Source: Actinomadura craniellae
GTDB taxonomy: Bacteria; Actinomycetota; Actinomycetes; Streptosporangiales; Streptosporangiaceae
DNA: 64,000 bases
Assembly (NCBI RefSeq): GCF_003289645.1
Contig: NZ_QLYX01000006.1
Location: forward strand, 186,001 to 250,000
Direction of reading: 5' to 3'
Of this stretch, positions 52,438 to 63,312 are shown one piece after another. Made by a program: the position numbers and the translations under genes. The notes beneath the pieces were generated by a model. That model saw only the letters and a program-made list of their open reading frames with translations, was not told where the DNA came from and did not search any database. Position 1 is the first letter of the stretch; the number at the start of each line of letters is the position of its first letter.

Positions 52438-53856
52438 TCACAGGGCGGGCTTGCCCGCAGTGAAGATCCACTTCTTGAAGAGGTCGTCGAGCTGCCGCCC
52501 GGACACCTTCTCGCTGTGCCGGATGAAGTCGGCGGTGTCGACCGAGCCGTACCGGTTCCAGGCGGCCCAGTCCCTGATCAGCTTGAAGAAGACCTTGTCG
52601 CCGAGTTCGCGGCGCAGGGCGTGCAGGGTCATCGCGCCGCGGTCGTAGACCAGGGAGCCGTAGATGTTGTCCCGGCCCGGGTCCGCGACCACGCCCTGCC
52701 AGACGTCGGCGTCCGGGCCCTGGGCGTAGACCTCCTGGAAGGTGGCCTCCGCGCTCTGCCCCTCGAACCGCTCGGCGTACAGCCACTCGGAGTAGGTCGC
52801 GAAGCCCTCGTTCAGCCAGATGTCCTTCCACCGCTTGGGCGACACGCTGTTGCCGTACCACTGGTGGGCGAGCTCGTGCGTGACCAGCCCGGGGGACGGG
52901 TTGACGCCCGGCCGCCCCGCCCGGTCGTACACCGGCCGGCCCTGGGTCTCCAGCGCGTAGTGCACCCCGGCGTCGTCGACGATGCCGCCGGTGGAGCCGA
53001 ACGGGTACTTGCCGAACAGCGAAGCGGCCCAGTCGTTGACCTTGGCGGTGAGCTGGAAGAACTCCGTGCCCTGCGCGGGCGCGGTGTCGAGCGCCGTGTC
53101 GATCGCGGTGATGCTCGGCGTGCCCGCGGGGGTGCGTCCCTTGGTCACGTTGAACTTCCCGATCGCCAGCATGGCCAGCGAGCTGATCATCGGCTGGTTC
53201 ATCTTCCAGCGCGACACGGTCTGGCCCTTGTAGCCGTAGGACCCGGCGAAGTCGCCGTTGGCCAGTGAGGTCAGCCCCGCCGGGGTGGTCAGCGTGTAGG
53301 AGTAGGTCGCCTTGTCCAGCGGGGTGTCGTTGACGGGCATCCAGGTGGCGGTGCCGAACGGCTGGTTGAGCGCCACCGCGCCATCGCTGGTCGCCACCCA
53401 GCCGGACGTGCCCAGCGTCGGGTCGTCGATCCGCTTGGGCACGCCGGAGTAGGCCACGGTCACGGTGAACCAGGAGTTCCGGCGCAGCCCCCGGGCCGGG
53501 GTGATCACCAGTTCCTGGGCGCCGGTCCGGGTGAACTTGGCCTTCTTGCCGTCCACCGTCAGCCCGTCGACGTTCAGCGGGCCGAGGAAGTCGAGGTTGA
53601 ACCGTGACAGGTGCTGCGTCGCGCGCGCCTTGATCTTGGTGACGGCCGTGATGCCCCTGCTGGTCGCGTCGTACTTCAGGGCCAGGTCGTAGTGGGCGAC
53701 GTCGTAGCCGCCGTTGCCCATGTCGGGGAAGTAGGGGTCGCCCGCGCCCGGCGCGCCCGGGGTGAACCCGTGCGTCGCCTGGGCGGGTGTCGCGGTGAGG
53801 ACGAGGCCCGCGGCGGTGATCGCCGCGACGGCCAGATTACGGGTGGCGTTGCTCAT
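52438..53856 (-). CDS. Secreted M1-family metallopeptidase 1
   Basis: The 472-residue protein has a signal peptide (VAAITAAGLVLTATPAQA) and a compact M1 peptidase: VTHELAHQWYGNS with the HExxH zinc site, and WLNEGFATYSEWLYAE with the third zinc ligand Glu. In place of the usual GAMEN exopeptidase motif it has YALETQ; the Glu that would bind the substrate N-terminus is present. It would act outside the cell on peptides. A typical start segment (GAGDPYFPDMGNGGYDVAHYDLALKYD) is shared by all four M1 genes in the tandem array. It is the last of the four, after a 107-base gap. Confidence 0.9.
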   Translation of the reverse strand: MSNATRNLAVAAITAAGLVLTATPAQATHGFTPGAPGAGDPYFPDMGNGGYDVAHYDLALKYDATSRGITAVTKIKARATQHLSRFNLDFLGPLNVDGLTVDGKKAKFTRTGAQELVITPARGLRRNSWFTVTVAYSGVPKRIDDPTLGTSGWVATSDGAVALNQPFGTATWMPVNDTPLDKATYSYTLTTPAGLTSLANGDFAGSYGYKGQTVSRWKMNQPMISSLAMLAIGKFNVTKGRTPAGTPSITAIDTALDTAPAQGTEFFQLTAKVNDWAASLFGKYPFGSTGGIVDDAGVHYALETQGRPVYDRAGRPGVNPSPGLVTHELAHQWYGNSVSPKRWKDIWLNEGFATYSEWLYAERFEGQSAEATFQEVYAQGPDADVWQGVVADPGRDNIYGSLVYDRGAMTLHALRRELGDKVFFKLIRDWAAWNRYGSVDTADFIRHSEKVSGRQLDDLFKKWIFTAGKPAL

Positions 53857-53963
53857 TCGACCTCATCTGGGAGATGGCACATCGCCCCTCAAGCTGGCAC
53901 CGTCGTGATCGGCGGCGCAAGCGCGATTCGGTCTCAGCTCTGCAAGGGCGGTTGCGCGGGCGT

Positions 53964-55355
53964 TCACGAGCCCCCGCGCAGGGCCGGCTTGCGCGGGACG
54001 TACAGCCAGTCCTGGAACAGGTCGGCCAACCGCTTGCCCGACACCTCCTCGGCCAGCGCGGTGAAGTCGGCGATGGCCGCGTTGCCCCCGGCGTACCGGG
54101 CGGTCCAGGCGCGCAGGATGCGGAAGAACGTCTCGTCGCCCGCGACCCGGCGCAGCTCGTGCAGGGCCATCGCCCCGCGGACGTAGACCGGGAACTGCGC
54201 GAACATCCCGGCCCGCCCGGGATCGCCGGGCGGGATCCGCCAGGCGGGGTCGCCAGCCGACCGGGAGTACGCGGAGTCGAAGGCCCGCTGCGCGCTCCGG
54301 CCGCCGTTCCGCTCGGCGTACAGCCACTCGGCGTAGGTCGCGAAGCCCTCGTTCAGCCAGATGTCCTTCCACCGCTTGGGCGACACGCTGTCGCCGAACC
54401 ACTGGTGCGCCAGCTCGTGCACCACCAGGTCGGTCGAGAAGCGCTCGGGGTAGACCGGCCGGTCCTGCGTCTCCAGCGCGTAGTCGACCTTCACGTCGTC
54501 GAGGACACCACCGGACGAGCCGCCCGGGTACGGCCCGAAGAGCCCGACACCCCAGTCGGTCACCCGCTGGGTGATCCGGTGGAACGCGGCGGCGTCCCGC
54601 CGGTACAGGGGGTCCACCGCGGTGATCGTGCGGATCCCGCCGGGCGTGTTCGTGTCGGTGATCTGGTAGCGGCCGATGCCCACCATCGCGAGGTAGCTGG
54701 CCATCGGCCGCTCCGACCGCCAGCGGTGGACGCCCGCCCGGGCCGGCACCGGCTCGCCGTTGGACACCACCCGCAGCCCCTTGGGCACGACCATCCGGAT
54801 GTCGTAGACCGCCTTGTCACTCGGGTGGTCGTTGACCGGGAACCAGGTCGCCGACCCGACCGGCTGCGACAGGGTCACCGCGCCGTCCCGGGTGCGCAGC
54901 CAGCCGGCGGTGCCCAGGATCGGGTCGTTCAGCCGCCGCGGGACACCGCCATAGCGCACCGTGACGGTGAACAGGTCGCCCCGGGGGATGCCGACCGCCG
55001 GCGTGACCGTCAGCTCCCCGCCGGCCCGGCGGTGCGTGGCGGCCCGCCCGCCGACCTGGACGGAGCCGACGTCCAGCCCGACCAGGTCCAGGTTGAACCG
55101 CGACAGGTCCTGGGTCGCCGCGGCGGTGATCTCGGCCCGCCCGGTCAGCCGCCCACTCCTCGGGTTGTAGGCCAGGTCGAGCGCGTACCGGTGGACGTCG
55201 TAGCCGCCGTTGCCCGCCATCGGCAGGTAGGAGTCGCCGGCCCCCGCGGCACCCGGGGCGAACTGGATCCGGGTGGCGACGGCCGGGATGGCCGGAACGG
55301 AACAGGCCGTCAGCAGGACGGCGGCGGCCAGGACGGACCGCGGAGTCGTGTTCAC
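53964..55355 (-). CDS. Secreted M1-family metallopeptidase 2 (lipoprotein)
   Basis: The 463-residue protein has a lipoprotein-like signal (VLLTACSVP) and a full M1 domain: VVHELAHQWFGDS, WLNEGFATYAEWLYAE, and YALETQDRPVY in the GAMEN position. Its GTG start at 55355 overlaps the TGA of peptidase 3 (GTGA), so translation is coupled. A longer open frame to 56099 reads through that gene in another frame and is false. It shares the whole-length plan with its neighbours, including the GAGDSYLPMAGNGGYDVHRYAL start. The job is probably extracellular aminopeptidase activity at the membrane surface. Confidence 0.9.
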   Translation of the reverse strand: MNTTPRSVLAAAVLLTACSVPAIPAVATRIQFAPGAAGAGDSYLPMAGNGGYDVHRYALDLAYNPRSGRLTGRAEITAAATQDLSRFNLDLVGLDVGSVQVGGRAATHRRAGGELTVTPAVGIPRGDLFTVTVRYGGVPRRLNDPILGTAGWLRTRDGAVTLSQPVGSATWFPVNDHPSDKAVYDIRMVVPKGLRVVSNGEPVPARAGVHRWRSERPMASYLAMVGIGRYQITDTNTPGGIRTITAVDPLYRRDAAAFHRITQRVTDWGVGLFGPYPGGSSGGVLDDVKVDYALETQDRPVYPERFSTDLVVHELAHQWFGDSVSPKRWKDIWLNEGFATYAEWLYAERNGGRSAQRAFDSAYSRSAGDPAWRIPPGDPGRAGMFAQFPVYVRGAMALHELRRVAGDETFFRILRAWTARYAGGNAAIADFTALAEEVSGKRLADLFQDWLYVPRKPALRGGS

Positions 55356-56752
55356 CACGAGCGGGGCTTTCCCTTCGTGTAGAGCCAGACCTGGAACAGC
55401 CGGTCGAGGTCCTTGCCGGAGACCCGCTCGGCGAGGGCGATGAACTGGCGGGTGTCGGCGTTGCCGTGCCGGTGCTCGGCCGCCCAGCCGCGCAGGATGG
55501 CGAAGAACGCCCGGTCGCCCACCCGCTCGCGCAGCGCGTGCAGGGTCATCGCCCCCCGGATGTAGACCGAGAAGCCGAACATGTGCTTGCGGCCGGGCCG
55601 CCCGGGCGGCGGCGCGAAGATCGCCGAGCGGGCCGGCTGGCGGTGGTAGCTGCGGAAGAGCCGCTTGGCCGCGTTCTTGCGGGTGCGCTCCCGCCACAGC
55701 CACTCGGCGTAGGTGGCGAACCCCTCGTTCAGCCAGATGTCCGGCCAGGTCCGGGGCGTCACGCTGTTGCCGAACCACTGGTGCGCCAGCTCGTGGACGA
55801 TGAAGTCGGCGTCGGGGACCAGCCCCGCGTACACCGGCCGCTCCTGCGTCTCCAGCGCGTAGTCCAGCCGCGGGTCGTCGATCACGCCGCCGGCCGTCAT
55901 GAACGGGTACGGCCCGAAGATCTTGCGCTGCCAGTTCAGCACCTTGACCGTGGTCTGGTGCAGCGGCGCGGCCGACTTGGCGAAGCGCGGGTCCACGGCG
56001 GTGATGACGGGGATCGGTCCGGCCTTGCCGTGCCGTGTCTGGAACCTGCCGATCGCGACCATCGCCAGGTAGCTGGCCATCGGCAGCCGCTCCCGCCACA
56101 CGTAGGTGGCGGAGCCGTTCTGCCGGGTCACCGGGCCCGGCTCCCCGTTGGCCACCACCTGGAGGCGGTCGGGCGCGGTGACCCGGAACTCGTAGGTGGC
56201 CTTGTCACTCGGATGGTCGTTGACCGGCAGCCAGGTGGGCGTGCCGTCCGGCTCGGACAGTGTGAGGGCGCCGTCCGCGGTGCGGATCCAGCCGTAGGTG
56301 CCCAGCTCGCCGTCGTGCAGTGACCGGGGCACGCCCGAGTACCGCACCACGGTGGTGAACTCCTTGCCGCGGCGCGGCGCGGACGCCGGGGTGACGGTGA
56401 GCTCCTGGCCGCTGCGCCGGTGCCTGGCCCTGGCCCCGTCGACCGTGACCGAAGCGATCTTCGGGCCGCGGTAGTCGAGGTTGAAGGCGGGCAGTTTCCG
56501 GTCGGCCCGGGCCTTGATCGTCGCGGTGGCGTCGATGTGGCCGTCCACGGGCCGGAAGGTCAGCGCCACGTCGTAGTGGAGGACGTCGTAGCCGCCGTTG
56601 CCGGCGGACGGGAAGTACGGGTCGCCGGCGCCGGGCCCGCCGGGCGCCTGGACGCGGAGCGCCCCGGCGGCGGCGGGGTCAAGGGCCAGGAGCGTCGCCG
56701 CGGCGGCGACCGCCGTGGTGGCGCGTTGCAAAGACCGGTTCACCCGGCCCAC
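55352..56752 (-). CDS. Secreted M1-family metallopeptidase 3
   Basis: The 466-residue protein has a signal peptide (ATTAVAAAATLLALDPAAAGA) without a lipobox, and the M1 set FIVHELAHQWFGNS, WLNEGFATYAEWLWRE and YALETQERPVY. The rest follows its paralogs closely, with GAGDPYFPSAGNGGYDVLHYDVALTF at the start of the mature part. GTG at 56752 is listed; GTG at 56743 is an equal alternative. It is followed by the overlapping peptidase 2 gene. It lies 79 bases after peptidase 4. Confidence 0.9.
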   Translation of the reverse strand: MGRVNRSLQRATTAVAAAATLLALDPAAAGALRVQAPGGPGAGDPYFPSAGNGGYDVLHYDVALTFRPVDGHIDATATIKARADRKLPAFNLDYRGPKIASVTVDGARARHRRSGQELTVTPASAPRRGKEFTTVVRYSGVPRSLHDGELGTYGWIRTADGALTLSEPDGTPTWLPVNDHPSDKATYEFRVTAPDRLQVVANGEPGPVTRQNGSATYVWRERLPMASYLAMVAIGRFQTRHGKAGPIPVITAVDPRFAKSAAPLHQTTVKVLNWQRKIFGPYPFMTAGGVIDDPRLDYALETQERPVYAGLVPDADFIVHELAHQWFGNSVTPRTWPDIWLNEGFATYAEWLWRERTRKNAAKRLFRSYHRQPARSAIFAPPPGRPGRKHMFGFSVYIRGAMTLHALRERVGDRAFFAILRGWAAEHRHGNADTRQFIALAERVSGKDLDRLFQVWLYTKGKPRSW

Positions 56753-56831
56753 CCTGACCGGGCGGGATCATGGACACACCGTGCCGTGCCGGGGCCTTAC
56801 CGACTGCTGACCCTGCTTTCAATCCCCGGCG

Positions 56832-58346
56832 TCAGTAGTTGGCGGGACGACCCCGCTGGTAGAGCCACTTGTCGAAGAAAGAGTCGAGCTGCTGCCCGGA
56901 GACCCGCTCGGCCACCGCGATGAACTGCGGGGTGGTGGCGTTGCGGTGCCGGTAGTCCTTGGCCCACGCCCGCAGGATGTCGAAGAACTTGTCGTCGCCG
57001 ACCTTGGTGCGCAGCGCGTGCAGCGTCATGGCGCCCCGGTCGTACACCGCCCGGTCGAACATCTGGCCGCGGCCCGGGTTGCCCGGCGGGACGTCCCACA
57101 GCTGGCGGTTGCCGGCCTGCGCGTAGAGCTGGTCGAACTTGGCCTGGAGCGGCGCCACGCCGCGCCGGTCGTCCCACATCCAGTCGGCGTACGAGGCGAA
57201 GCCCTCGTTCAGCCAGATGTCCTTCCAGGAGGTGATGCTCACGCTGTCGCCGAACCACATGTGCGCGATCTCGTGCGCGACGATCGACTCGGGGGCGCCG
57301 AACGACCCGTACACCGAGCGGGTCTGCGTCTCCAGGGCGAAGCCCACGTCGGCGTTGTCGACCAGCCCGCCGGTGGAGCCGAACGGGTAGGGGCCGAACA
57401 GCTTCACCCAGGCGTCGGTGATCTCGGCGTTCTTGGCGTGGAAGGCGTCGATGTCGACGCCCCTGACCTCGGGGTCCACGGCCGTGATGTTGAGGATGCC
57501 GCCCGGGGTGCGGCTCTGCCGCACCTCGAACCGGCCCACGTTCACGGTGGCCAGGTAGGGGGCCATCGGTTCCCGGACCCGCCAGGTGTTGGTGGTCTCC
57601 AGCCGGTGGCCGATGGGGACGGCCGATCCTGTCCGGCTGGGGGCCGGGGACGGGACCGGGGAGGCGCCGCCGGTGGAGGCGACCGGCTTGTCCGGCTCGC
57701 CGTTGGCGATGGCGGTCAGGTTGTCCGGCACGGTGACGGTGAACGCGAAGGTGGCCTTGTCGCTGGGGTGGCTGTTGGCCGGGTACCAGGTGTGCGCGCC
57801 GCTGGGCTGGCAGGCGACGAAGACGCCGTCCGGGGTGCGGATCCAGCCGTACCGGCCCAGCAGCGGGTCGCTGACCGGCTGGGGGGTGCCGGAGTAGGCC
57901 ACCCGGACCGTGAACTTCGCGTTCTTGGCCAGCCGCTTGGCCGGGGTGATCACGAGTTCGTTCTCGGCCCGCTCGAACCGGGCGGCGGCGCCGTCGACCT
58001 TGACGTCGCCGACGTTCAGCCCGGACAGGTCGAGGTTGAACCGGGCCAGGTCCTGGGTGGCGGTGGCGCTGATGTCGGCGACGCCGTCGAGTTCCTTGGC
58101 CGGGTCGCCCGGGGTGATGCGCAGCTTCAGGTCGTAGTGCTGCACGTCGTACCCGCCGTTGCCGTCCCCGGGGGTGTAGGCGTCGCCGACCCCGGGCGCG
58201 CCGACATCACCGGCGGCGGGCTGGGAGAAGCCGGGGGACGTGGGCGGACCATCTCCGCCGGCGCCGGGTTGGCACGCCGTCAGGCTCGCGAACACGAGCA
58301 GGCCGGCGGCGGCCCGAGGGGCGATACGGGAACTTCCGGCCGTCAT
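56832..58346 (-). CDS. Secreted M1-family metallopeptidase 4 (lipoprotein)
   Basis: The 504-residue protein is the longest and most divergent of the array. It has a lipoprotein signal (VFASLTACQPG) and a Gly/Pro linker, then GVGDAYTPGDGNGGYDVQHYDLKL. The zinc site is VAHEIAHMWFGDS and WLNEGFASYADWMWDD; FALETQTRSVY takes the GAMEN position. A 30-residue Ser/Pro insert (VPSPAPSRTGSAV region) distinguishes it. ATG at 58346 is chosen; an adjacent GTG at 58349 is possible. It is the first gene of the leftward M1 group, 47 bases from the RDD gene. All catalytic residues seem intact. Confidence 0.9.
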   Translation of the reverse strand: MTAGSSRIAPRAAAGLLVFASLTACQPGAGGDGPPTSPGFSQPAAGDVGAPGVGDAYTPGDGNGGYDVQHYDLKLRITPGDPAKELDGVADISATATQDLARFNLDLSGLNVGDVKVDGAAARFERAENELVITPAKRLAKNAKFTVRVAYSGTPQPVSDPLLGRYGWIRTPDGVFVACQPSGAHTWYPANSHPSDKATFAFTVTVPDNLTAIANGEPDKPVASTGGASPVPSPAPSRTGSAVPIGHRLETTNTWRVREPMAPYLATVNVGRFEVRQSRTPGGILNITAVDPEVRGVDIDAFHAKNAEITDAWVKLFGPYPFGSTGGLVDNADVGFALETQTRSVYGSFGAPESIVAHEIAHMWFGDSVSITSWKDIWLNEGFASYADWMWDDRRGVAPLQAKFDQLYAQAGNRQLWDVPPGNPGRGQMFDRAVYDRGAMTLHALRTKVGDDKFFDILRAWAKDYRHRNATTPQFIAVAERVSGQQLDSFFDKWLYQRGRPANY

Positions 58347-58393
58347 CACGGACACAGCCTGCCTTGAGTGCGGCAGAACGGGCAACTCGGAGC

Positions 58394-59002
58394 CTACCGG
58401 CCGGCGTACGGGTCGGGGCGGGCGCCGGCCCGCTCGACCACCGTCCGGGCCGCCTTGTCGTGCAGGGCCTGCCTGCGCCGATCCCACAGGATCCAGGCCA
58501 CGTCGATGAGGAAGAAGCAACTGCAGAAACCTCCCAGCACGGTGTAGACCGCGGCCCGCAGCAGCGCCTGGGAGTTGTCGACCGGGCCCCCGTCCACCGC
58601 GCGCACCACCCGGATGCCCAGCAGCCGCTTGCCGAGCGTCTGCCCCCACCGGGCGTGCAGCAACCAGAAGTAGAGCAGGGCGAGCACCACGCCGATCAGG
58701 GTGGCGGCCCACTGCCCAGTGGGGACGTAGACGGTGTCGGCGTCCGGGGCGCGGACCACCCTGCCCCAGTCGATGAAGGGCAGCGAGAGCAGGGCCGTCG
58801 CGGCGCTCAGCAGGATGCCGTCCACGATCGCCGCGCCCAGCCGGGCCCAGCGGCTCGCCAGCCCGGCGGCCGGATCGGGGTAGGCGGGCACCTCCCCGTA
58901 CGGCCGCCACCCGTACGGGTCTCCGGGCGGAGTCCCGTACGGGGGCGGCTGGCCGGGCGGCTGCTGCCAGGGCTGGTCGCCGGGTTGCGGCGGTTGCGTC
59001 AT
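58394..59002 (-). CDS. RDD-family membrane protein
   Basis: The 202-residue protein has a Pro/Gly/Gln-rich cytoplasmic N-terminus of about 60 residues, then the RDD domain: ASRWARLGAAIVDGILLSAA (Arg and Asp of the family name), a second helix LIGVVLALLYFWLLHARWGQTLGKRLLGIRVV, and a third with ALHDKAARTVV. RDD proteins are thought to be ion antiporters or transport accessory proteins; no partner is evident. ATG at 59002 (MTQPP) is chosen over an open frame to 59035. It stands between hppD and the M1 array, all leftward. Confidence 0.82.
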   Translation of the reverse strand: MTQPPQPGDQPWQQPPGQPPPYGTPPGDPYGWRPYGEVPAYPDPAAGLASRWARLGAAIVDGILLSAATALLSLPFIDWGRVVRAPDADTVYVPTGQWAATLIGVVLALLYFWLLHARWGQTLGKRLLGIRVVRAVDGGPVDNSQALLRAAVYTVLGGFCSCFFLIDVAWILWDRRRQALHDKAARTVVERAGARPDPYAGR

Positions 59003-59068
59003 GACCGTTGCATTGATCTCGCGGTCATCCGCCAAACCCGGCCGGGCAGGGGTTTTGCCCGGTTCGGA

Positions 59069-60771
<1,703 letters not shown>

Positions 60772-60785
60772 ACGCGCGGGAAAAA

Positions 60786-60822
60786 GGAACGGTCCGCCGC
60801 GGCGAGCGCGGCGGACCGTTCC
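60786..60822. terminator. Bidirectional terminator with 16-bp stem
   Basis: A perfect 16-bp GC stem (60786-60801 / 60807-60822) with a 5-base loop is preceded by AAAAA, which gives a T-run for the leftward greA transcript. Confidence 0.85.
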
Positions 60823-60854
60823 GAGGATTCCCGGCCGAGGGGGTTACGAGTGCG

Positions 60855-61355
60855 TCATGCTCCGGCGTAGGGCGTGGCGTCGATGATCTCGACGGTCATG
60901 CTCCGGCCGTTCGGCATCGTGTAGGTGGCCTTCTCGCCCACCTTCTTGCCGTTGATGGCGGCGCCAAGCGGCGACTTGGGCGAGTAGACGTCGATCGGGG
61001 AGCCGCTTTCCTCGCGCGAGGCCAGCAGGAAGGTGACCTCCTCGTCATCGCCGGCGAAAGCGATGGTGACGGTCATTCCGGGGCCGACCACGCCATCGGT
61101 GCGCGGCGCCTCACCCACCCGGGCGTTCTCCAGGATGTGCTGGAGCTGGAGAATACGGCCCTCGATCTTGCCCTGCTCTTCCTTGGCCGCGTGGTAGCCG
61201 CCGTTCTCCCGCAGGTCCCCCTCTTCGCGAGCCGCCTCGATCTTCTGTGCGATCTCGACGCGGCCGCGGCCGGAGAGGTGATCCAGCTCGGACTTGAGCC
61301 GGTCATACGCCTCCTGGGTCAGCCAGGTGACGCTGTCGGTGCGGGTATCGGTCAC
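60855..61355 (-). CDS. greA: Transcription elongation factor GreA
   Basis: The 166-residue protein rescues backtracked RNA polymerase by stimulating RNA cleavage. The N-terminal coiled coil is WLTQEAYDRLKSELDHL through KIEAAREEGDLRENGGYHAAKEEQ, whose tip (EEGDLRENGGY) carries the acidic residues that reach the active site. The C-terminal domain ends with SPLGAAINGKKVGEKATYTMPNGR. GTG at 61355 has GAGGAG before it. The length is normal for actinobacterial GreA. It stands alone with a T-run terminator. Confidence 0.95.
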   Translation of the reverse strand: MTDTRTDSVTWLTQEAYDRLKSELDHLSGRGRVEIAQKIEAAREEGDLRENGGYHAAKEEQGKIEGRILQLQHILENARVGEAPRTDGVVGPGMTVTIAFAGDDEEVTFLLASREESGSPIDVYSPKSPLGAAINGKKVGEKATYTMPNGRSMTVEIIDATPYAGA

Positions 61356-61568
61356 GGGTACTCCTCATCCACACGATTTGCGGCCGGGTGTTTCAATCCT
61401 GGACGACCTGGTCAGGGCGTCGTTCCGACACGACGGTGCCGGGTGAAACCTCTAGCCTATCTGGTATGTGAGGGTAAAGGTTCCCCCTCGGTATTACCTG
61501 CAATCCGGGAACGGCCCGGGAACTTTCAGCCGGTGGCCCGGCGTTTTCCTATGCCCTTCACGCGCAGT

Positions 61569-61958
61569 TCATACGCGTCTGCAGTCCTTGACGCGGGCCG
61601 CGTTCGCCCGTTTCGTCGTTCGCAGGGTGACGGTCCGTTCCACCTCCGACACGCCCGCCGGTATCACCGTCTCGGTCCGCGCCACTGGGGCGAAGTTCCG
61701 GTCGATCGCGTCGAGCACGCACCGCACCGCCCGGTCCTTCGGCTTGGCCACCCGGTACTTGAGCTCGACCGCCGAGTCGTCCAGAATTTTGAACGCGACC
61801 GTCTCGGCGGAGATTCCCGGGGTGCGGCCGGCATTGGCCATCACGAAGGCCCATCCGGCGGCGGCCACCGCCACCACCAGGCCGATCACCACATAACCGA
61901 GCCGGCCCCGGCGCGGTCCCGTCTCGGTGTCGGCGCTGGTCGTCGGTGCGGGAGTCAT
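61569..61958 (-). CDS. DUF4307 family membrane protein
   Basis: The 129-residue protein has a short cytoplasmic N-terminus, one membrane helix ([22 protein letters not shown]) and an outer domain of about 85 residues ([36 protein letters not shown]). These are the features of DUF4307, which I recall next to mca in many actinomycetes. The function is not known. Two Cys residues (VRCVLDA and KDCRR) may form a disulfide. ATG at 61958 has GGAGAT before it. It is divergent from mca. Confidence 0.85.
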   Translation of the reverse strand: MTPAPTTSADTETGPRRGRLGYVVIGLVVAVAAAGWAFVMANAGRTPGISAETVAFKILDDSAVELKYRVAKPKDRAVRCVLDAIDRNFAPVARTETVIPAGVSEVERTVTLRTTKRANAARVKDCRRV

Positions 61959-62068
61959 CGTGGGAATCTCCGTGCGGGGTGTCGGCGTTGTCAGGGACAA
62001 TTGTCCCCCGTGGCCGTGGATGCTGTGGACCGGCCCGGGATCTAGCGCTTCCAGAGAGGGACCCCCAG

Positions 62069-62956
62069 GTGTCTGAGTCAGCACCGCTGCGGCTGATGGC
62101 CGTGCACGCCCACCCTGACGACGAATCGAGCAAGGGCGCCGCCACCATGGCGCGGTACGCGGCCGAGGGCGTCGAGGTGCTGGTGGTCACCTGTACCGGC
62201 GGCGAACGCGGCGACATCCTCAACCCGGCGATGGACCGGCCCGAGATCAAGGCCGACATCACCGGTGTCCGGCAGCGCGAGATGGCCGCGGCCCGCGAGA
62301 TCCTGGGTGTCGACCAGAGCTGGCTCGGCTTCGTCGACTCCGGGTTCCCCGAGGGCGACCCGCCGCCCCCGCTGCCCGAGGGGTGCTTCGCGGCGCAGCC
62401 GCTGGAGGTGGCCAGCGAGCCGCTGGTCCGCGCGGTGCGCGAGTTCCGGCCGCACGTGATGCTGACCTACGACGAGAAGGGCGGCTACCCGCACCCCGAC
62501 CACGTCAAGTGCCACGAGGTGTCGATGGAGGCGTTCGAGGCGGCCGGCGACCCCGACCGCTACCCCGGCACCGGCGAGCCCTGGCAGCCGCTCAAGCTCT
62601 ACTACCACATGTCCTTCACCCTCGACCGGCTGCTGGCGCTGCACCAGGGGATGCTCGACGCCGGGCTGGAGTCGCCGTACAAGGACTGGCTGAAGCGGTG
62701 GGAGGACGGCGACCCGCAGCCCTGGGAGGTCACCACCCGGGTGCCCTGCGGCGAGTACTTCGAGACCCGCGACAAGGCGCTGCTGGCGCACGCCACCCAG
62801 ATCGACCCGAACGGCTTCTGGTTCATGGTCCCGCTGGACCTCCAGCGGCAGGTGTGGCCGACCGAGGACTACCATTTGGCCAGGTCCCTGGTCGACACCG
62901 AGTTGCCGGAGGACGACCTGTTCGCCGGTATCCAGGAGAAGGCATGTTGCTCGTAG
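62069..62956 (+). CDS. mca: Mycothiol S-conjugate amidase
   Basis: The 295-residue zinc enzyme cleaves mycothiol-toxin conjugates to release a mercapturic acid for export. The metal site is [12 protein letters not shown] (the AHPDDE motif) and HPDH in [14 protein letters not shown]. Other family segments are [19 protein letters not shown] and the C-terminal [19 protein letters not shown] at 62069 has AGAGAGGG before it. Mycothiol is restricted to actinomycetes, so the gene supports the assignment of the host. MshB, the related deacetylase, has similar motifs, but the end of this protein fits Mca. Confidence 0.93.
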   Translation: MSESAPLRLMAVHAHPDDESSKGAATMARYAAEGVEVLVVTCTGGERGDILNPAMDRPEIKADITGVRQREMAAAREILGVDQSWLGFVDSGFPEGDPPPPLPEGCFAAQPLEVASEPLVRAVREFRPHVMLTYDEKGGYPHPDHVKCHEVSMEAFEAAGDPDRYPGTGEPWQPLKLYYHMSFTLDRLLALHQGMLDAGLESPYKDWLKRWEDGDPQPWEVTTRVPCGEYFETRDKALLAHATQIDPNGFWFMVPLDLQRQVWPTEDYHLARSLVDTELPEDDLFAGIQEKACCS

Positions 62957-63177
62957 GACCGCTCGCCGTGCCCGACGATGAGGCCGTCTCCCCGGGCGTG
63001 CTCGGCTTCCTGGTGGTGGTCGGGATCGGCCTGGCACTGGTCTTCCTGCTGCGCTCCATGAACAAGCAGATGAAGAAGATCCAGGCCCCCCGCGACGAGG
63101 ACATCAAGCAGGCCGAATGGGAGGCCCGCCAGGCAGCCGACCACGCCCAGAAGCCCGGCAAGGGCCCCGAGGACTGA
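62944..63177 (+). CDS. Small single-helix membrane protein downstream of mca
   Basis: The 77-residue protein has one membrane helix ([19 protein letters not shown]) followed by a basic/amphipathic cytoplasmic tail ([26 protein letters not shown]). It overlaps mca by 13 bases in another frame and is probably coupled to it. Similar small proteins follow mca in other actinomycetes as I recall. It is too short for a domain assignment; a helper for membrane localisation is possible. Confidence 0.72.
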   Translation: MLLVGPLAVPDDEAVSPGVLGFLVVVGIGLALVFLLRSMNKQMKKIQAPRDEDIKQAEWEARQAADHAQKPGKGPED

Positions 63178-63179
63178 CG

Positions 63180-63229
63180 TGATCGTTGAGGAGGGGTGGG
63201 GCCCTGGCCCCACCCCTCCTCAACGATCA
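63180..63229. terminator. Very strong terminator hairpin, 22-24 bp stem
   Basis: Arms 63180-63203 and 63206-63229 are perfectly complementary, with only the closing bases forming the loop. It starts 3 bases after the mca operon stop and faces the convergent ABC-2 permease gene. Confidence 0.85.
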
Positions 63230-63312
63230 ACCTGGTTCCGGCCGGTTCGGCTCGGGGCAGGTCGTGTGCTCCGTTGCTGCTCCGCCAGTTGACGCGGGAC
63301 AGGCCGGGCGGC

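Noticed and set aside
52438-58346. Four M1 genes as an assembly duplication artefact
   Set aside because: The copies differ throughout in sequence, length, signal type and spacing, so they are real paralogs.
59042-59062. Hairpin CCGGGC...GCCCGG after hppD as a terminator
   Set aside because: The stem is only 6 bp with a 9-base loop, weaker than the other terminators here, so I left it uncalled.
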